A stretch of DNA of 64,000 nucleotides, from positions 72,608,069 through 72,672,068 of the forward strand of contig NC_134955.1 of assembly GCF_965638725.1 (NCBI RefSeq). Direction: 5' to 3'. Within the stretch, counting starts at the first letter, position 1. Each line of letters begins with the position of its first letter. Below, piece by piece: positions 1 through 13,742 of this stretch. This stretch comes from Aptenodytes patagonicus (lineage: Eukaryota; Chordata; Aves; Sphenisciformes; Spheniscidae). The position numbers and the translations under genes are program-made. The notes beneath the pieces were generated by a model, which had not been told where the DNA came from, searched no databases, and was given only the letters and a program-made list of their open reading frames with translations.

Positions 1-3000
1 GAGACTTCTTCCAGGCTCTGGCCCCACCACTCAGAGCTGGGAAGGCAGCTCAGAAAGTGTATTTATCACAAGTCTTCACAACAGAGTTGTGATCATACTG
101 TCCTAAGGGAGAGCAAAGAGGTTTTGCAGGAAGGCATGAAAGCAACCAGGGCCTTCTACAGCTCCAGGGAAGAGCAGCCCCAGTGAAGGTTAGATGAAGA
201 TCTAAAGCATTCATCGCTTTGTTTTAGCACTGAAACTAGAAAGGTTTGGGTTTCACAAAGTGTGCTACCTTGAGAAGTGTCAGTGCGATAACCTAATATT
301 CCTGAAAGTAACTTCCAGGAGGAAGTCCAAGGAACAAACTGTGTTCAGTCTCTTCCAACTGTAACTCCAGGTTGAGTGAGAAGTCTTGAGATTCCATCAA
401 AAAAGAAAGTACCTGGCGATCCCAGCAGCGATCAGAGAACCAGCCAGCCCCACAGCCGTAGGAGCACGTCTCACGGATGAGTGAGGGCAGCTTGCAGATA
501 CCCTTTCACTGACTTCCCAGGCACACAGAGTACATAAAGTTTACGCACAGAGTGAAAACAGTTTATTGTAAAATTTGATGAAGCCTCTAAAATCATAGTA
601 TAGTACATCAAAGAAGGGAAGGAGGACAATTATTAACAGAAAAAATGTGGGTTTATGACAGAGAAGGCAAGTGAGGAAGGCATTTGGAGCTATGACTAGT
701 GCTCAGTTTTAGTTATTCTTCCTGTAAAACTTCGGAGTCATGCCAAAGACAAACAAACTCTAAACATGATGGAGAAACAGTGCTGGTTTGTGTAAGCGTT
801 CTACTGACATTTTCTTAGCTTTCCAATAATGAAAATAAAGCAACTGGGACACAGCAGGGTACAGAGTTTTTAAGCTGATCTTATAATTCTCCAAAACCAA
901 TACTGATCAACCTAGTAATGATCTTGGTGCCTCTGAAAGTTTTGTTGTCAAGTTTATATTAACTCATTCAGACACTTCACAGTCTTCCCACTCTCCAGGG
1001 CTTTGTTACACATTGAACATATACCATTCTTCCCTGGAAGCTGTTATTCATCGAAACAATACAATAGTTTGTCCTCTTTTAACATCTTGGTTTTTCTCCT
1101 ATTACAGCATTTTTCACTTCTTAAAAGTCACAGAAAAAGAAGACCTACAGTTTTTACTTTTCAGTTAATTTCACTAGGAACATTTTTACTCTTTTACTTG
1201 AGGAGTTACAAGAAAGAAGTGGCTTTTCTATATCAATCTGCCATGCAGTAAGAGTAAATGTCATCACTTTGCCACAGGGCAGAGAGAAGCAACCTACTGA
1301 GGATGTTTCATATCCTCAATTTGCAAGGCTGAATACTTGTTTTTCTTTTATATTCAGAGATAAGACCTGCCAGGAAAGCACCAAGAATACAGCACTAACA
1401 AAACCATATTCTCTCAAGAGTGACTATTTATTAGCCAGCAGTCACACACAAAATTAACAAGTTGGGGGGAAAAAAAAACAAATACAACAAAAATCAGCTT
1501 TGTTCAACTCCAGCAACAATCAGGTAGTCTATTAGCCTGAGCTGACAGCAGCGTCTAGACACAGACCATGATACATCGTCAGTAGTCTATCAAATGTAGC
1601 CCTTTGTACGTAATTACTAAGCACATCACAAAACAAAACCAAATCAAATACACAAGCAATAATCTGTGCAGGTGGCTATTTAAAATAGGAACTTAAACAC
1701 CTACTAGCCTCTTTCTCACAGGTAGCCAGTCGATACTCAGTGGCATTTCTCACAAATAGATAAATTTGGCTGTGATTTTCGACAATTTTTCTGGTTGTTG
1801 GTTTTTGGTTGGGTTTTTTCCCCCCATCTCCAGCAACAATGCTTAGCAATCCTCTGAACAGAAATCATTTCATTTAAGCAACTATTTATACTCATAATTA
1901 ATGCTTGAACAAAAGAGTTGGGACTGTTTTCTGTGAGAAAGTGTCAGAATTATTTATGCAGGACAGGCAGAGGAAAAGCCTCTACGCATTGCCTCAGAAA
2001 GTCAGCTCTTCTCAAGAATAATGGTTTCCTGGAAGAAATCTTCAAGAGCCAGGATGTCCTCACTTGGTAGTAATAATCTAACTTCCAAAATTACATGGAA
2101 AATTCCTCACCCACAAAACTGGTCAGTGTTTGTGCTGTACTAAAGTGTAATTTAAGACACTACCTGTGACATGGATCGATTCATGTTGTGACTTACTTCA
2201 AGGTACCTACCCACAGAAATGTAGCTGCCCCACAAAGTTAGTTCAACAGCACCTTTGTGAGGACAGTCTAGTAACTGTCAAAAAATACAGTCCACTTCAG
2301 CACATTTTCAATGAATCTTGCAATTCTGCACACTAGGTAGTTGACCATGAAATCAAATCATCAGACAACCAAACACTTAAGCAAGCATCATCTCCAACAT
2401 TTGTCAAGGGTTTGCCTTCTCAGTGAATTTCAGATCAGAGAAGAGTCTGTGACACTGACACACTGCCCACAACTAAGAGGCCAAACATCCTCATGGTGGA
2501 ACTACCTGCCTGACTTACTGCAACCAGTGCATTCCACTTTTCTGCAAAAAACCCCCACATGCTACATTCACTAGGAAAGAACTGTTCTCTCAGGACATTC
2601 CCACTGGCAGTTGTTCCTCCATTTGCAAATTCTCAGAGTCCTTGGCTGGTCAGCTCAGCTGACAGAAGAAACACTTCATAGAAACTGCAGGGTTTCAGTC
2701 TGTAGTGTTAGAAGTAGAGAGTCAGGACTTGCACGTCTCTGGCTTCTAAGGCAATTAATACTTCATTGTCACATCAAGATCAGCCCCTGGGATTAGGTAT
2801 CCAAAGCTAAGCCTGGGGGAAAGATACTGATCAGAAAAAAAAAAAAAGGGGGGGGGGGGATGGGGGAGATTAAGCGTCACATCAGAGAGTCAACAGTTAC
2901 ATCCCTGAGCTTTGGTCTCCTCCTGCAAGCATCTCAACAGTGTACGGGAGAGGACTGTTTTCCTATTATTCTAAAATTCTAAAATCCCAGAGGTTCCCCT

Positions 3001-3499
3001 TTCCTGCCTGCACAAAAAGGACCACAACGCTTATCTCACATTAAATTTGAAGTTGGAATGAAAGACAACTACAAATAGAACCACACGCTCCACGCAGACC
3101 CCTGATTCAAATTCAGATCCTGCTTTAATTGTCACAGTCATCCCCATAACAGGTCTGCTCAGCTACCTCTTTCTCATAAAGGCTTGCCTCAGCAATGGCA
3201 AAATTATGCAGCTGTCAACTCCCAAAGCTGGACTTTCAATACCAAAATGACCCATGGCTTTTGCACTCCTAACTGGAGCCAGTTTAGAATGACCTTGCAG
3301 ACACTCCTGAATAAAATGGAAGATCTGTCTTTCAGTTATGGTTTGAAAATATAAAAAAAGTTTCACAATAAAGAAGGACTAACAAGATATGAAGAGCAGT
3401 GGGGGAAAAAGACGATGAAGACAATAGCTAGGAAAAAGAGTAGGAGTTAATAGCGAAAAAACATACGAAACAAACTTCTTTAAGATCTATACTGCTTGG
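1..3499. other. Non-coding stretch, no gene recognised
   Basis: No exon of a known family could be recognised on either strand, and the open frames here are short, mostly begin at non-ATG codons and lack codon-like structure. The sequence is AT-rich until about 3490, where a CpG island begins. Minus-strand AATAAA signals (TTTATT on the + strand at 562-567 and 1427-1432) would suit the 3' untranslated region of an unrecognised minus-strand gene, but nothing else supports one. It is probably intergenic or intronic DNA. Confidence 0.5.
2835..2859. repeat. Poly(A)/poly(G) simple tract
   Basis: A run of 13 A is followed directly by a run of 12 G. It is simple-sequence DNA whose length is prone to slippage and sequencing error. 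No function is implied. Confidence 0.9.
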
Positions 3500-3799
3500 A
3501 TCCTACGGCACCGGGTGAAACTACGGAGCACCAGGACTGCTAGCAAAGTGGCGCTGGCTGGGCGCAGGTACCACTGTGCCGGAGCCCCGCTCCGCTCCAC
3601 CAGCCTTACCCCCGGCCGCCGCACGGGAGCGCAGTGCGGGAGCCGGCGCACCCCCCTCCCGCCCGGCGGGCAGAGGCGGGGGCCGCCCCTGCCTGTGCCG
3701 GCGCTCGCCCCCCCGCCCTCAAATCCCTGGGCAGGGCGAGCCCTTCATAAAGCGGCGCGGCGGCGGCAGCGCGCTCAGCCCGCTCCCCGGCCCGGCGCG
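3490..3799 (+). promoter_or_regulatory. CpG-island promoter of the SOUL-family gene
   Basis: Base composition changes abruptly from AT-rich to very GC- and CpG-rich at about 3490 and stays so through exon 1 and the start of intron 1 (to about 4480). A TATA-like CATAAA lies at about 3747-3752, roughly 50 bp before the start codon. That is close, so the 5' untranslated leader would be short. The frame of exon 1 is open upstream to about 3515 but holds no ATG before 3800. The promoter role is inferred from position and composition only. Confidence 0.6.
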
Positions 3800-6700
3800 A
3801 TGGAGACGGGCGGGTGCCGCATGGGCGGCGCGGAGCCGAGCGCCCCGGCGATGGTCACGCTGGAGGACCTGGACGGGATGGCGGAGGAGAGCCCTGACTC
3901 GGCGTACCACAGCAACGGCAGCAGCCTGGAGGAGGAGGCCGAGCGTATGGAGGACGAGGAGCAGGAGCGGCTGCTGAACTACTGGCAGAGCGTGGGCAGG
4001 GGGCACCAGGTGGACGTGCCCCGGGGTAAGAGCCGGCCGGGGCGGGCCGCAAGCGGGCAGCGCTCAGGCCGGGCTAAGCCGCTTACGCCCACAGCAGCTC
4101 GCTGGGCTTTAGGGGGATTAGGGAGGCGGTATTTCTGAGCTTACCGGCCGGTACCGTAACCTTCCCGGCTGTTTCTGCCCTTCAGTTGCAGGCTGTCCCT
4201 CGCGGCAGCTCCCTGCGCTTTACCGGTGCTGGTGACGAGTCCCCCAGCGGGAGCCCCTGCCCGCGCTTCACGGGGGGACCGGAGCGGCGCTGGCAGGGCC
4301 CTGCGGTGCCACGGCGAGGCTCTGACATCTGCAAGCCTCTCCCTTCCCCAGAGGGAGCCCGTCCTCGGGGCTGGGGCCCAGCTGTCTCCCTAGAGAGGGT
4401 GCGGTGCAGGGCCGGGAGGAGCAGGGGCCCCACCTGCCCCCCTTCACCTCCCCAGCCGCCCTCCGGGCACGCCAGCAGCAAGGCTGCCTCTGGAGAAGGG
4501 GCCAGCAAAGTGTGTGTGGTGTGGTGATACAGCAAAGGGTACTGCGATAAATGCCCACCGTAGCTCCATACGCTCCTGAGGCACAGAAAGTCTGAGCTAA
4601 AGCTTTCCACAGGGCGATTCAAAAGATTTTTCTAACTTAGAGAAGAGGCTGTAGTAGTAGTGGATTGACCTATTTATACTAAAAAGGACTGATGCGAGTT
4701 TTCAGTCTTAACTAAAAATTAAATTTGACTACCTGCAAAAGCATTTGCCTTAAGAATCTCTCCTCACTGTAGCTATCCGAGAGGTTAGTTCCTTAAAGAA
4801 AGATGGTTGAATTGAAAGATGGCACAGAGTAAACAAGTAAAAGGATCAACTTTGCTTTTTGACAGTAAGCCTCCCAGGCTTATCTTATGAAGAAATTGTT
4901 TATTTTCAATTTTAAGAAAGACCAAAGAATCTGAAAGACTGTAACAAGTCAGATAACTCATAACAAGCAGCAGAGAGCAACTGCAGGCTTAGCTCATGCA
5001 GCAGCTTTAACGCATCTGCACTGTCCTGCGTAGAGAAGTAGAGAGGGATCTTTAGCATCTCTACTGTTCAGATAAATCACCTTCTAAAAGGACGGAAAAG
5101 CGGCAAAACCTTGAACAAGACACCACTAGACACTACCAAAATGAAGTGACTTATTTAAAAACTTTTTCTGTATTCCAACACAGCAAAGAGGGTACAACCT
5201 CCTTTTCAAGTAATGCCTAGAAGTCTAACCTTATCTTTCTAACATTTTGACAATGAAAATCAGCACCCTGTCAGGTACTAAAAGAAGGGTAAGGTCAGTC
5301 TGAACAGCGTTCTCTGGCTTGCCTTGTTCTCACGGCCTGTTTGGGAGGGGTTTTTGGATGCCCTGTGCCGACAGTGCCATCCCACGGTTCCAATACGCAC
5401 TCCAGCAGCCACGGGTGTGTGTCTGCGACCAGTGCATCAACTCTGACAGCTTCTGTATAAATCCCTTTGTAAAGATTTGCCTCTTTCACAATAACTACCT
5501 ACAGTAGCAACTGTAATCACAATTTTGAAATTTAATTAAACTAAGCCTTTACCTCGCTACGCTGCTGCAACTCATCTTGCCTTATTTTGTCACACCAGTA
5601 TTCAAGTTTGGACTGACAGAAGACATATCAAGCAACTCAATTGCTTTTGGGCAGTATAACCTAAGTATTGTCCAGGTTAAGATATTTATAATCCAAATGT
5701 TATACTATCATGCCTGACAGGCATGGATTCATGAGCTGAAGAATAAAACCCCTGAAAGGACTTTAATTAGTTGTAATCCCTACCCTATGCATTAATGTGG
5801 AAGAAAAAAACCCCACACAGTTATCAATAAAGGAATTGAAAAATAGAGTTAACATTTCTAGAGTCCTAAAATGTTTCCTAATTCTTGAGTATTGTGTGGA
5901 AAATGCAGTGCTGAAGCCTAATCTACTTTTGTTTTTCTCTCAGCCTCCAAAGAGATCAATTTTACATGTCAGTTATTACTTATATTCTAAATGTTTCCCA
6001 ATGACTTTTTAAAAAAATGTTTAAAATTAACTAAAGTGTAGCTTTCTCCCCTTTATTAAAAGGTTCTTTACCATTCCAAATAGTCTTAAAGCTAAAACCC
6101 CTGCACTGGATGCCAGAAGATGTAGGCTTGATTCCTAGCTCAGCTACAGATTTACTGAGTGACTTAGGCCAAGTTAATTCTCCTCAAATTCTTCTCTTCT
6201 CTGAAACATGGATGGTACTCTCTCCCCACATCATCCTGCCTTTTCCACTTAAGATACTGAGGCACTTAAAACACCCAAGAGAAGGGCTCCTATTTCAGTT
6301 GAAACTTTAGTCCTTTTCATGCGTGTCTGATATACGCCATGAGGTAGTATGAAAGTTTGGATGTGAATTTCTGCCAAACACTATACATAAAAATTAAGTT
6401 TCTAATCCTCTATCAAAGTACACAAATGCCTATATTACTTTCAACTTTGAAAAGCAAGGGACTAACTCTTTTAGAAGAGAGGCTTTCCATTCCTAAGACT
6501 AACCTTATATCCAGAGCTTCCAAGCCTGTGTTACGGATCAACTTCTAAGCAGAATTTATTTATGAACTGCAGCTAGAATTGATGTCAAGGCAACCATAGT
6601 TGCAAATACACCTAATCCAACCACATTTAAATGACAAAACTGTAGGAGAACAGAAGTACTAGAATATGCTAGTATTATATATGCAAGTATAATATATTTG

Positions 6701-9700
6701 CTCCTTCTATCCATTTGAGCTTGGCTGGGAAGTGTAACGATTAATACAGACTGGATGATGGCTAGTGTCACTACATCTAGAAACAGAGGATAGTTCACCA
6801 TTTAATGTCTTACAAAATGTGAGAATCATTCAGAAAGCCAGAGCACATTTCGGTTCCATCTCAGTATTGGTAAGCGAGCACACAGGTGCTTAGAGTTCTT
6901 CAATAATGGTCAAACATTAACACGCTCCTTCACATAACAATCCGCCACCAAAATGTGAGAGCTCAGACCAGAGGTGATGACACGTTAGACCATACTCAGC
7001 CCTTCTTGTTCCAAAGGGCAAGACAACAGACAGCGGCAAATGTAAGAAGCATGCAAAACACACGGTGCCTCTATTAGTCCAATAAAGTTGGTATGTTCCA
7101 TTTAATCTTTACTAGTGCTTTATGGTAACTACGACTATTTGAGAACATTGAACCACTGTATTTCTTTCTGCCAGGTATAATGGAACCTGACAAACACATA
7201 CGATGAAGCTTGCTTTGCTCTACTCCCACCTTTATATAAGTTTTGTTTCAATTTTGCTAGAATGTTAATATTCACTCTAAGTCAACAGTCTTCTGCCCCT
7301 TCCAAACTGAAATAAAACCTTTCATCCAATGCACTTGGTATCTGATCAGACAGCACATACCTATGAAACTACTGCGCAACAAAAAGAAATCATGTTAAAT
7401 TGACACAAATCTATGTTCCTATTTCTTTGTTAAACAATCACGTCTTCTTAAGGTACAGTTCTTCAGTGAAGTATACATTGAGGAATTTTAAGTTTCCTCA
7501 TATTTATTTAACTTAACAGGACACTTTTCTCCTCCCTCATCTATAGCTTCAGCACTTTTATTTTAAAGGAAGTATAAACATCTATTTACACTAAATAGGT
7601 ATAATATGTAGAATTAACTGGTACACAACTATGTAATAATTTAGGATGTAAGGAGCCCCTGGAGAACTGTAATCTAACCCCTTGTTAAAAGCAGGGCTAG
7701 TTTCAAAGTTAGGTTGCTAACTTTCAGGTTGCTCAGGGCCTCATCCAGCTGACTTTTAAATTTTTCCAAAGACAGAGGCTCCATAACAGCTCTGGGCCCC
7801 TGTCCCAGTGGTTGATCACTCACACTGTGATTGTTTGGGGTTTTTTTTTTAAGGGGTTGGTTTTTTTTTTTTTTCAATACCTAATCAGAATTTTCTATGT
7901 GGCAATTTCTGCCTGCTGCCTCTCACCCTATCACCATGCACCTCTAAAGAGTCTCAGTCTTCTCCACATCCCTCCACTACGTAGTGGAAACTGCACTTTG
8001 ATCCAACTCCACACCCTGCCTTCACTTTCTCCCTTCCAGCCTGAACACATCGAGATCTCCCAGCCCCTTCTGCGCTTCATCCTGCCCTAACCAGCTGGGT
8101 GGCCCTCCACCGAAGTATCTTGAGTTCATCAGTGCCATTGCTGTACCACGAAACCCCAAACCAGGCACAGCATGTGAAATGCAGCTTCACGAGCACCGAA
8201 CAGAACGGTCACCTCCCTTGACTGGCTGGCTGCAGTCTTGACGATACAGCCCAGTGCGTGTTCTGTTCTGTGAAGTCTCCTTCTGAAGCTACAAACAAGA
8301 GTTGCTGTTCTCTCCTACGTCTTAATGAAAACATTTGTTTGCCTTTTATTTTGAAATCTTCCCCTCCTGTGAGGTCTTACTAGAAGGGCTTGTATTAAAA
8401 AAAAATAATAATAATTGTGCATTCACTTAAGACCCAGAACTCCACTTCACCTATACAGAAGCTGGATCACCACAGCATCACAGCTGGAAGGCGCTCTCCA
8501 TCAGTTTCAGTTATAACACTCCCAGAGATTGCAACTAGCAGCGAACCACAGAGAAAAGCGGTGTGGTAGCTGGGTAGCAGTAACTGCCGAGCTAGCCAGG
8601 ACACTCAGCTAACATCCCAGCCTGCCTGCACTGCACCAGCAGCTCAGGCACTGCGGCTTCTGAGTGACGACATAGGCCTCACACCCGACATATGTCCTGA
8701 CTAACGAGTAGCACCAAAATGTGCGTAATATCAAACGCTAAAGTAAAATATTAGACATAAAACATCTTTTGGAAATAACAAAGTTTCCACAGTACTGTTT
8801 CCTTGAACCTGTGAACAAGAGCAGCCAACTCAATTTCCTCCTTCATGTGGATACACATTAATCCAACATGGAAGAGTTGCTAGAATTGGCAACATCTGCA
8901 CAGAGCCAGAAAACTGCGCACCACCAAAAGCTTTCCACAGATGCTTGTATAATTGCAATCTATGAGGAGTGAGACAGAGACAGAAGACAATTAACCTCTC
9001 CTATTAATATTGAAGAGCAAACTAAACTTGTTACAAAAACAAGGTCCCCAGACCTATTTCTAATTGGAAATGTGGTATTTTGTTGCAGACATGGCAGAGC
9101 CAATTCAGCAGCTGACTAGAAATAACAATCCCCAGGAGAGACAGACCATCCCATTTACTCTGATCCAGCGCAAAGAAAAGGTACCGTTTCCCTTCCCAGT
9201 TGAGGTTTTAACCATGTTTTCAGTATTCATACCTAGCTTCCAAAAATATGTTTCTTTACAAAGTTATTTTAACCATTTAGGATTTTTAACATCATAAGTG
9301 CAAAGCATTGTAACTGGATAACTACATTTCATTTTTAACATCTCACCACTTTTACATGTGTGAATTTTTCTTTTTTGTAAGGTAGAAACTGGCAGGAATG
9401 TCAGAAGATGCCCAGGAATTACAGTCTTTGTGACATTTTATAATGAATTTAACAAAAACCCCTCACATTTTGACATTTGAAATAAAAATGCCTATTTTCT
9501 TCATTTAAATCAATGCATTTGCTTCTTTACACAAACATGTTAATAAAACCTTAGCAAAGAATACTTGAAAGAGATTAATAGCTGAATTTAAAACCAAACG
9601 TACTTTTGTATCATGGGTCATTATCAAACAAAGCAGCAATTTGCAAATCCATCTTATCAAAACCATCTTATCCTCTAATGAAATATTGAAATTGATGTCC

Positions 9701-12700
9701 AGCAAATTGTTTACAGCTCAGGACATGTGCAAACAAGTCTCTACCTTAAATACATGACAAATCAAGAAAATCTTTACTAACCACGTATGAAGAATTCTTG
9801 TCACGTTTCTTTTAAATAGATCTATATAATTTATATTTAAAAATGTCACAATTTGATTGAGTGTATTTCATCTAAACAGTTTGGGACTCCTGACTATTTA
9901 TGTTGTAAATGAATGCTTGAAAGCCATTTCTCAGTACTACTGTAATAACTGCAGATAAAAAATAAGGTTATTCAGTGTTAATTGCAACTGTTTAATACTG
10001 CAAGTCCAAAAGATGACAGTTCCTTATTTTAAAGGTGAACTACCTAGAAGTCTGCTGAAACAAATTTTGGTCCAAGATCAGCAGCATATCCCTTCTTGTT
10101 TTATATGAAGAAGGATTGAAATTCACATGTTCCTTTCAAGGTCATTTCACTGACAGCTGAAATAAAGATGCAACTATTCTTGTACTCAAGTAAGATGCAT
10201 ACACTGCATTGGTTTTGGATATCTACTTATTATATACCAGCTTGGACCTTGAAATGAAGTGCATGTGAACTAAGTATTAAACAGAATGAGCTTAAGGTAT
10301 AGCTGACACTGAAACTTAAAATCATTCCTCATGCTGGCCGTTCTCCTGGTCATACACCTACAGAAGTTGATTTCTTGGTGCTGTAAGTAAAGCACTGAAA
10401 TATTGTTTGACTTTTATTCGTTTGCTCGGGTTTTTTAGATGATTAACATAAAGTACAAAATTATTATCTTACTGTGTTTGCAGCTTGGAGATCTGCTTTA
10501 CGAAAAACGTCAGTATGGAAAAGCCAAATGGGCTTGTATAAAAATTAAGGAAAAACAGTATGAACAGAGCATATGCCTTGGATTCATGAAGCTTATGAGG
10601 TACATTTGTGAGCAGAATTCCTCAGGTAATTGGTACCGCAATTCTACATTAAAGTTAAAACATTGTATTTATGCACTAGCTCCTCCTAATTGGTCAGGTA
10701 CTTTTATTAGCTTTTCCCAAATACACCACGCTGTCTATAGGGACATTTTCCTGCAATACAGCCTTTCCAGCAGAGTCTAAACCAAAGTGCTGCTCCTTCT
10801 GCATACGTGCTAGAAGAGAACACCTGCGGGAAGCCATCCCTCTTTCCAGGGACATTGTGACCATTACAACTGCCTGGGAATTGACACTGGCTATTTTTGT
10901 AGGCTGTCAGCTATAAACTAGGCTTTTGCTACAGAATTTTAGTGGTTTCATTTTCACAGCAGTACTGAAATCGCATATTCTAAGAACCTATTCAGAGTGT
11001 AATGCCGAAAGAGACCATAACGTTTTGCCTCCTTCATTTTAGTTTATGATACTTAAATTGTGCGTGTCTGAATGGACACCAAAAATTTGTGTGGTTGAAG
11101 CGTATTTTCCAGAAAGATAATCCAGTTTTAACTCAAGTACTTTAAAATAACGGCCCACCACGTCCTTGATAGCTTGTGCCTGCATGAAAAATGTGTACCT
11201 AGTTTCCAATCCAATTTAATCTGGTTTCAGCTTCCAGCCATCAGTTCTCATTTTTTTCATTCTCCAGTTGATTAAAAAGTTTTGCAGTGCCCAGTGTTTT
11301 GTTCTGTAATAGTACATGAGTTGTACTCAAGTCAACCCTTAATTTTCTTTCCAAGAAACTAAAAACATTGAGCACGAAAGCGTTTCCTTAATCAGGTATT
11401 TTCCCCACTCTCCCCATTCTTTTAACACTTTAACATGGTTTAAAAGTAATTTTGGCTCCAGAACAGTGCAGTTTTGTTCTCAAACTGTGTACAGAAGCAA
11501 AGTTCCTAGTCATCACTGCTACCTGCACAGTCAAAAGTGTCAACCTTTTCCTATAGCATTGCAAAAACACAGCAACATTTTTGATAACAGCAAATCCTAA
11601 ATTAATTCACAATGCAGCCCCCTTATGTTGCCTACATTCTTTGTTCCCAAATATTTAAAACGTGACACAAGGGCAGTTTACAAGATAAACACAACCCTCC
11701 TAAGAGGGCAAAAGGAGTTAAGTCAAACTCCTTGCCCTACATGAAGATAGGAGAGCTCACCAAATACTACATTTTAGACACACAGGCACACATATTTGCA
11801 CATGTAGGTTTTTTATATATACACACACACAAACTACAAGGCATAAAGGCATAGTAAAATGCTACTTCCAACTTGGAATATACAACCCCGTTTTCTAAAA
11901 CATCCTACTGAACTCCTTTTAGTAACAAAACTCTGCTCTGTGGTACTCACTTTATGTTATTCAGTATGAGTTCAGAAGTCAAGCACAGTACGTAGACCTT
12001 CTTTTGTATTTTCTAAAAAGTCATGTCTGTCTCCTCAGGACTGTACTTGGGGATAACAATACCCATTGTGACCATAGTCCATACAAATGAATCTCAATCG
12101 GAGATGACACAGTCAGTGACAGTAGCGTACTACTTGCCTGAAATGCTGCAGGACGAGCCACCTCATCCTTTTGACTCTGACATAATCATTGAAGAATGGC
12201 CTTCTACTATTGTTTATAGTAGGTAAGAAACATTTTAATTTTGTTCTAGTTAAAACCGTAAAAAGATGCAGTTTTCAATTTGGGCATGTTACATCTTTTA
12301 AATCAAGTTCTAAAAGCTAACAAACAGTTAAACTTGATTTTTAGTAACTGTTAAAAGCTGCCTGCATTATGATATTCAGGAAACAATGGTTACCAGCTTA
12401 CTTGGGAAAATGATACATCTGTAAATGTGAGATACAATAGCATCTCAAAACACAGACTATTCTGTGTAGCTGGGAACAAAGCATCTGACGTATCACTGGA
12501 AATGTTAAGAAAAAACTGTTACGTGTTTGAGATCAATCACAGTCAGGTAGTATCATTTGCAAAACATGAATAAATAATTTAGAAGGAGGTTTTTCTAGGC
12601 TCTGGAAAAAACTGTGGTTTGTAAAAAGAACTTGATATGAAGTTGATTGTTACAGGAGCTTCAGAGGAATCACCAATGAAGACTCTATAATGAGAGAAAT

Positions 12701-12827
12701 AAACCTGTTGGCGGAAATTCTGGAGAGTCCCGAGTTATGTTTGCAGGATACATTCATCATTGCAGGATATACAAATCCAGCTGCTGCCAATCGACACAAT
12801 GAGATATGGTTCCTTCAAAGACCATAG
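3800..12827 (+). CDS. SOUL/HEBP-family haem-binding protein, 5 exons, 271 aa
   Basis: Coding exons are 3800-4025, 9089-9180, 10484-10625, 12039-12222 and 12656-12827; every junction is GT-AG and the joined frame is open to TAG at 12825-12827. Residues from about 95 to the end form a SOUL domain like that of HEBP1 and HEBP2, with the family-typical blocks LGITIPIV, a FDSDIIIEEWPSTIVYSR-like strand and the C-terminal NRHNEIWFLQRP. The family binds haem and porphyrins; the founding SOUL protein was described from chicken retina and pineal gland. The first 75 residues are an acidic extension (DSAYHSNGSS, then many Glu) that HEBP1 lacks. The start at 3800 is the first in-frame ATG and has G at -3 and +4; in-frame ATGs at 3821 and 3851 are alternatives. 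Which vertebrate paralogue this is cannot be settled here, so no symbol is given. No clear poly(A) signal lies close to the stop; AATAAA first appears near 15300. Confidence 0.9.
6090..6312 (+). repeat. MIR-like ancient CORE-SINE fragment
   Basis: In intron 1 of the SOUL gene. The order of elements follows the MIR consensus: a GATTCCTAGCTCAGCTACAG-type box, then TTACTGAGTGACTTAGGCCAAGTTA, then a CTCTGAAACATGGATGGTACT-like segment and an ACTGAGGCACTTAAAA tail. It is heavily diverged, as expected for an old tRNA-derived SINE with a conserved core. Assigned by eye to the MIR family; the exact subfamily is unknown. Confidence 0.65.
7645..8285 (-). mobile_element. CR1 LINE 3' fragment (inverted)
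   Basis: A degraded CR1 copy in SOUL intron 1, in minus orientation. On the + strand it shows the familiar CR1 complement landmarks in order: TCTAACCCCTTG, CAGGTTGCTCAGGGCCTCATCCAGCTGA, AGACAGAGGCTCCA, the TAATCAGAATTTT region, CCTGAACA, GGTGGCCCTCCACC and finally GTCACCTCCCTTGACTGGCTGGC. A T-rich tract (7842-7875) interrupts it. No intact reverse-transcriptase frame remains. Confidence 0.8.
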
Positions 12828-13742
12828 CCTCCCATTTCTGATGCTTGTCAGTCACGAGAATCAGTTCTGATTTACTGGCAGAAACTTACAGGTGAATCAC
12901 ATGAGACTAGATGTCAAACCCTCAAAGATTTTAGAAATGTGGCTTTTAGCCAGTTTAGCAAGGCAATCACTCCAACTTAATAATCAGAGGTAACACCTGA
13001 AACAGTTTCCTATGTCAACTTCCACAGTTTTTACACAATTTTTATGGAGATTTTTAACACTTAAAAAGTTAGTTCACTTTTTTTTTTTTTTACGAGATAA
13101 GGGAGACAGAGACCTCTCCCCTCATCCACTTACTAGCATCTCTAGACTGCTTGTGGCTTGGGACGGTCCTAGGGGAGATCGTGGAGCCCCTGCCCTGGGC
13201 ACCTAGAGCTGCACCAGCTACACAAAGACCCTGTTTGTGGCTTTCAGTGGGACACACATTAAAATCACCTCACACATGCAGGCTATGCTTCAGAAAAATA
13301 ATGTTCAGGTCTTCATTTCTGAAGAGAACTACCAGATTTAGACCACTGGGATTAAACCAAGGAGTAAGACTAGGCCAATGCTGACTGCTTTTAATGTCAT
13401 CATCTGTGGAGCAGAGATTCTTAATGCTTACCTCAAAAAGCATTCAACCAAAGTACTTTTAACCTTGAGAAGAGACCAAGAAGGCAGAACAGTCCTAATG
13501 CTCATTAAAGTCTTGACAGCAGAAGTTACAGGTTACCTTAATCACACACTCATAGCAATCCCATGACTATATGTGGCATTCCCAAATAGAAAGTGGTTAC
13601 TCTTAACTCTTCAGTTTTCTGAACACTTTCATCTTATAACTTTGCTGAATGTTAAAACACTGCAGCTGAAGTAATTTGTTCAGTACTTTTTACACTCTTC
13701 TGGCAGTACCACACTATTAATGTTAGAAATGACTCAAATATT

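Noticed and set aside
4182-4622. GC-rich frames on both strands after SOUL exon 1
   Set aside because: They lie inside intron 1 in the CpG island; a GT-AG junction to 9089 keeps the SOUL frame, so they are intronic shadows.
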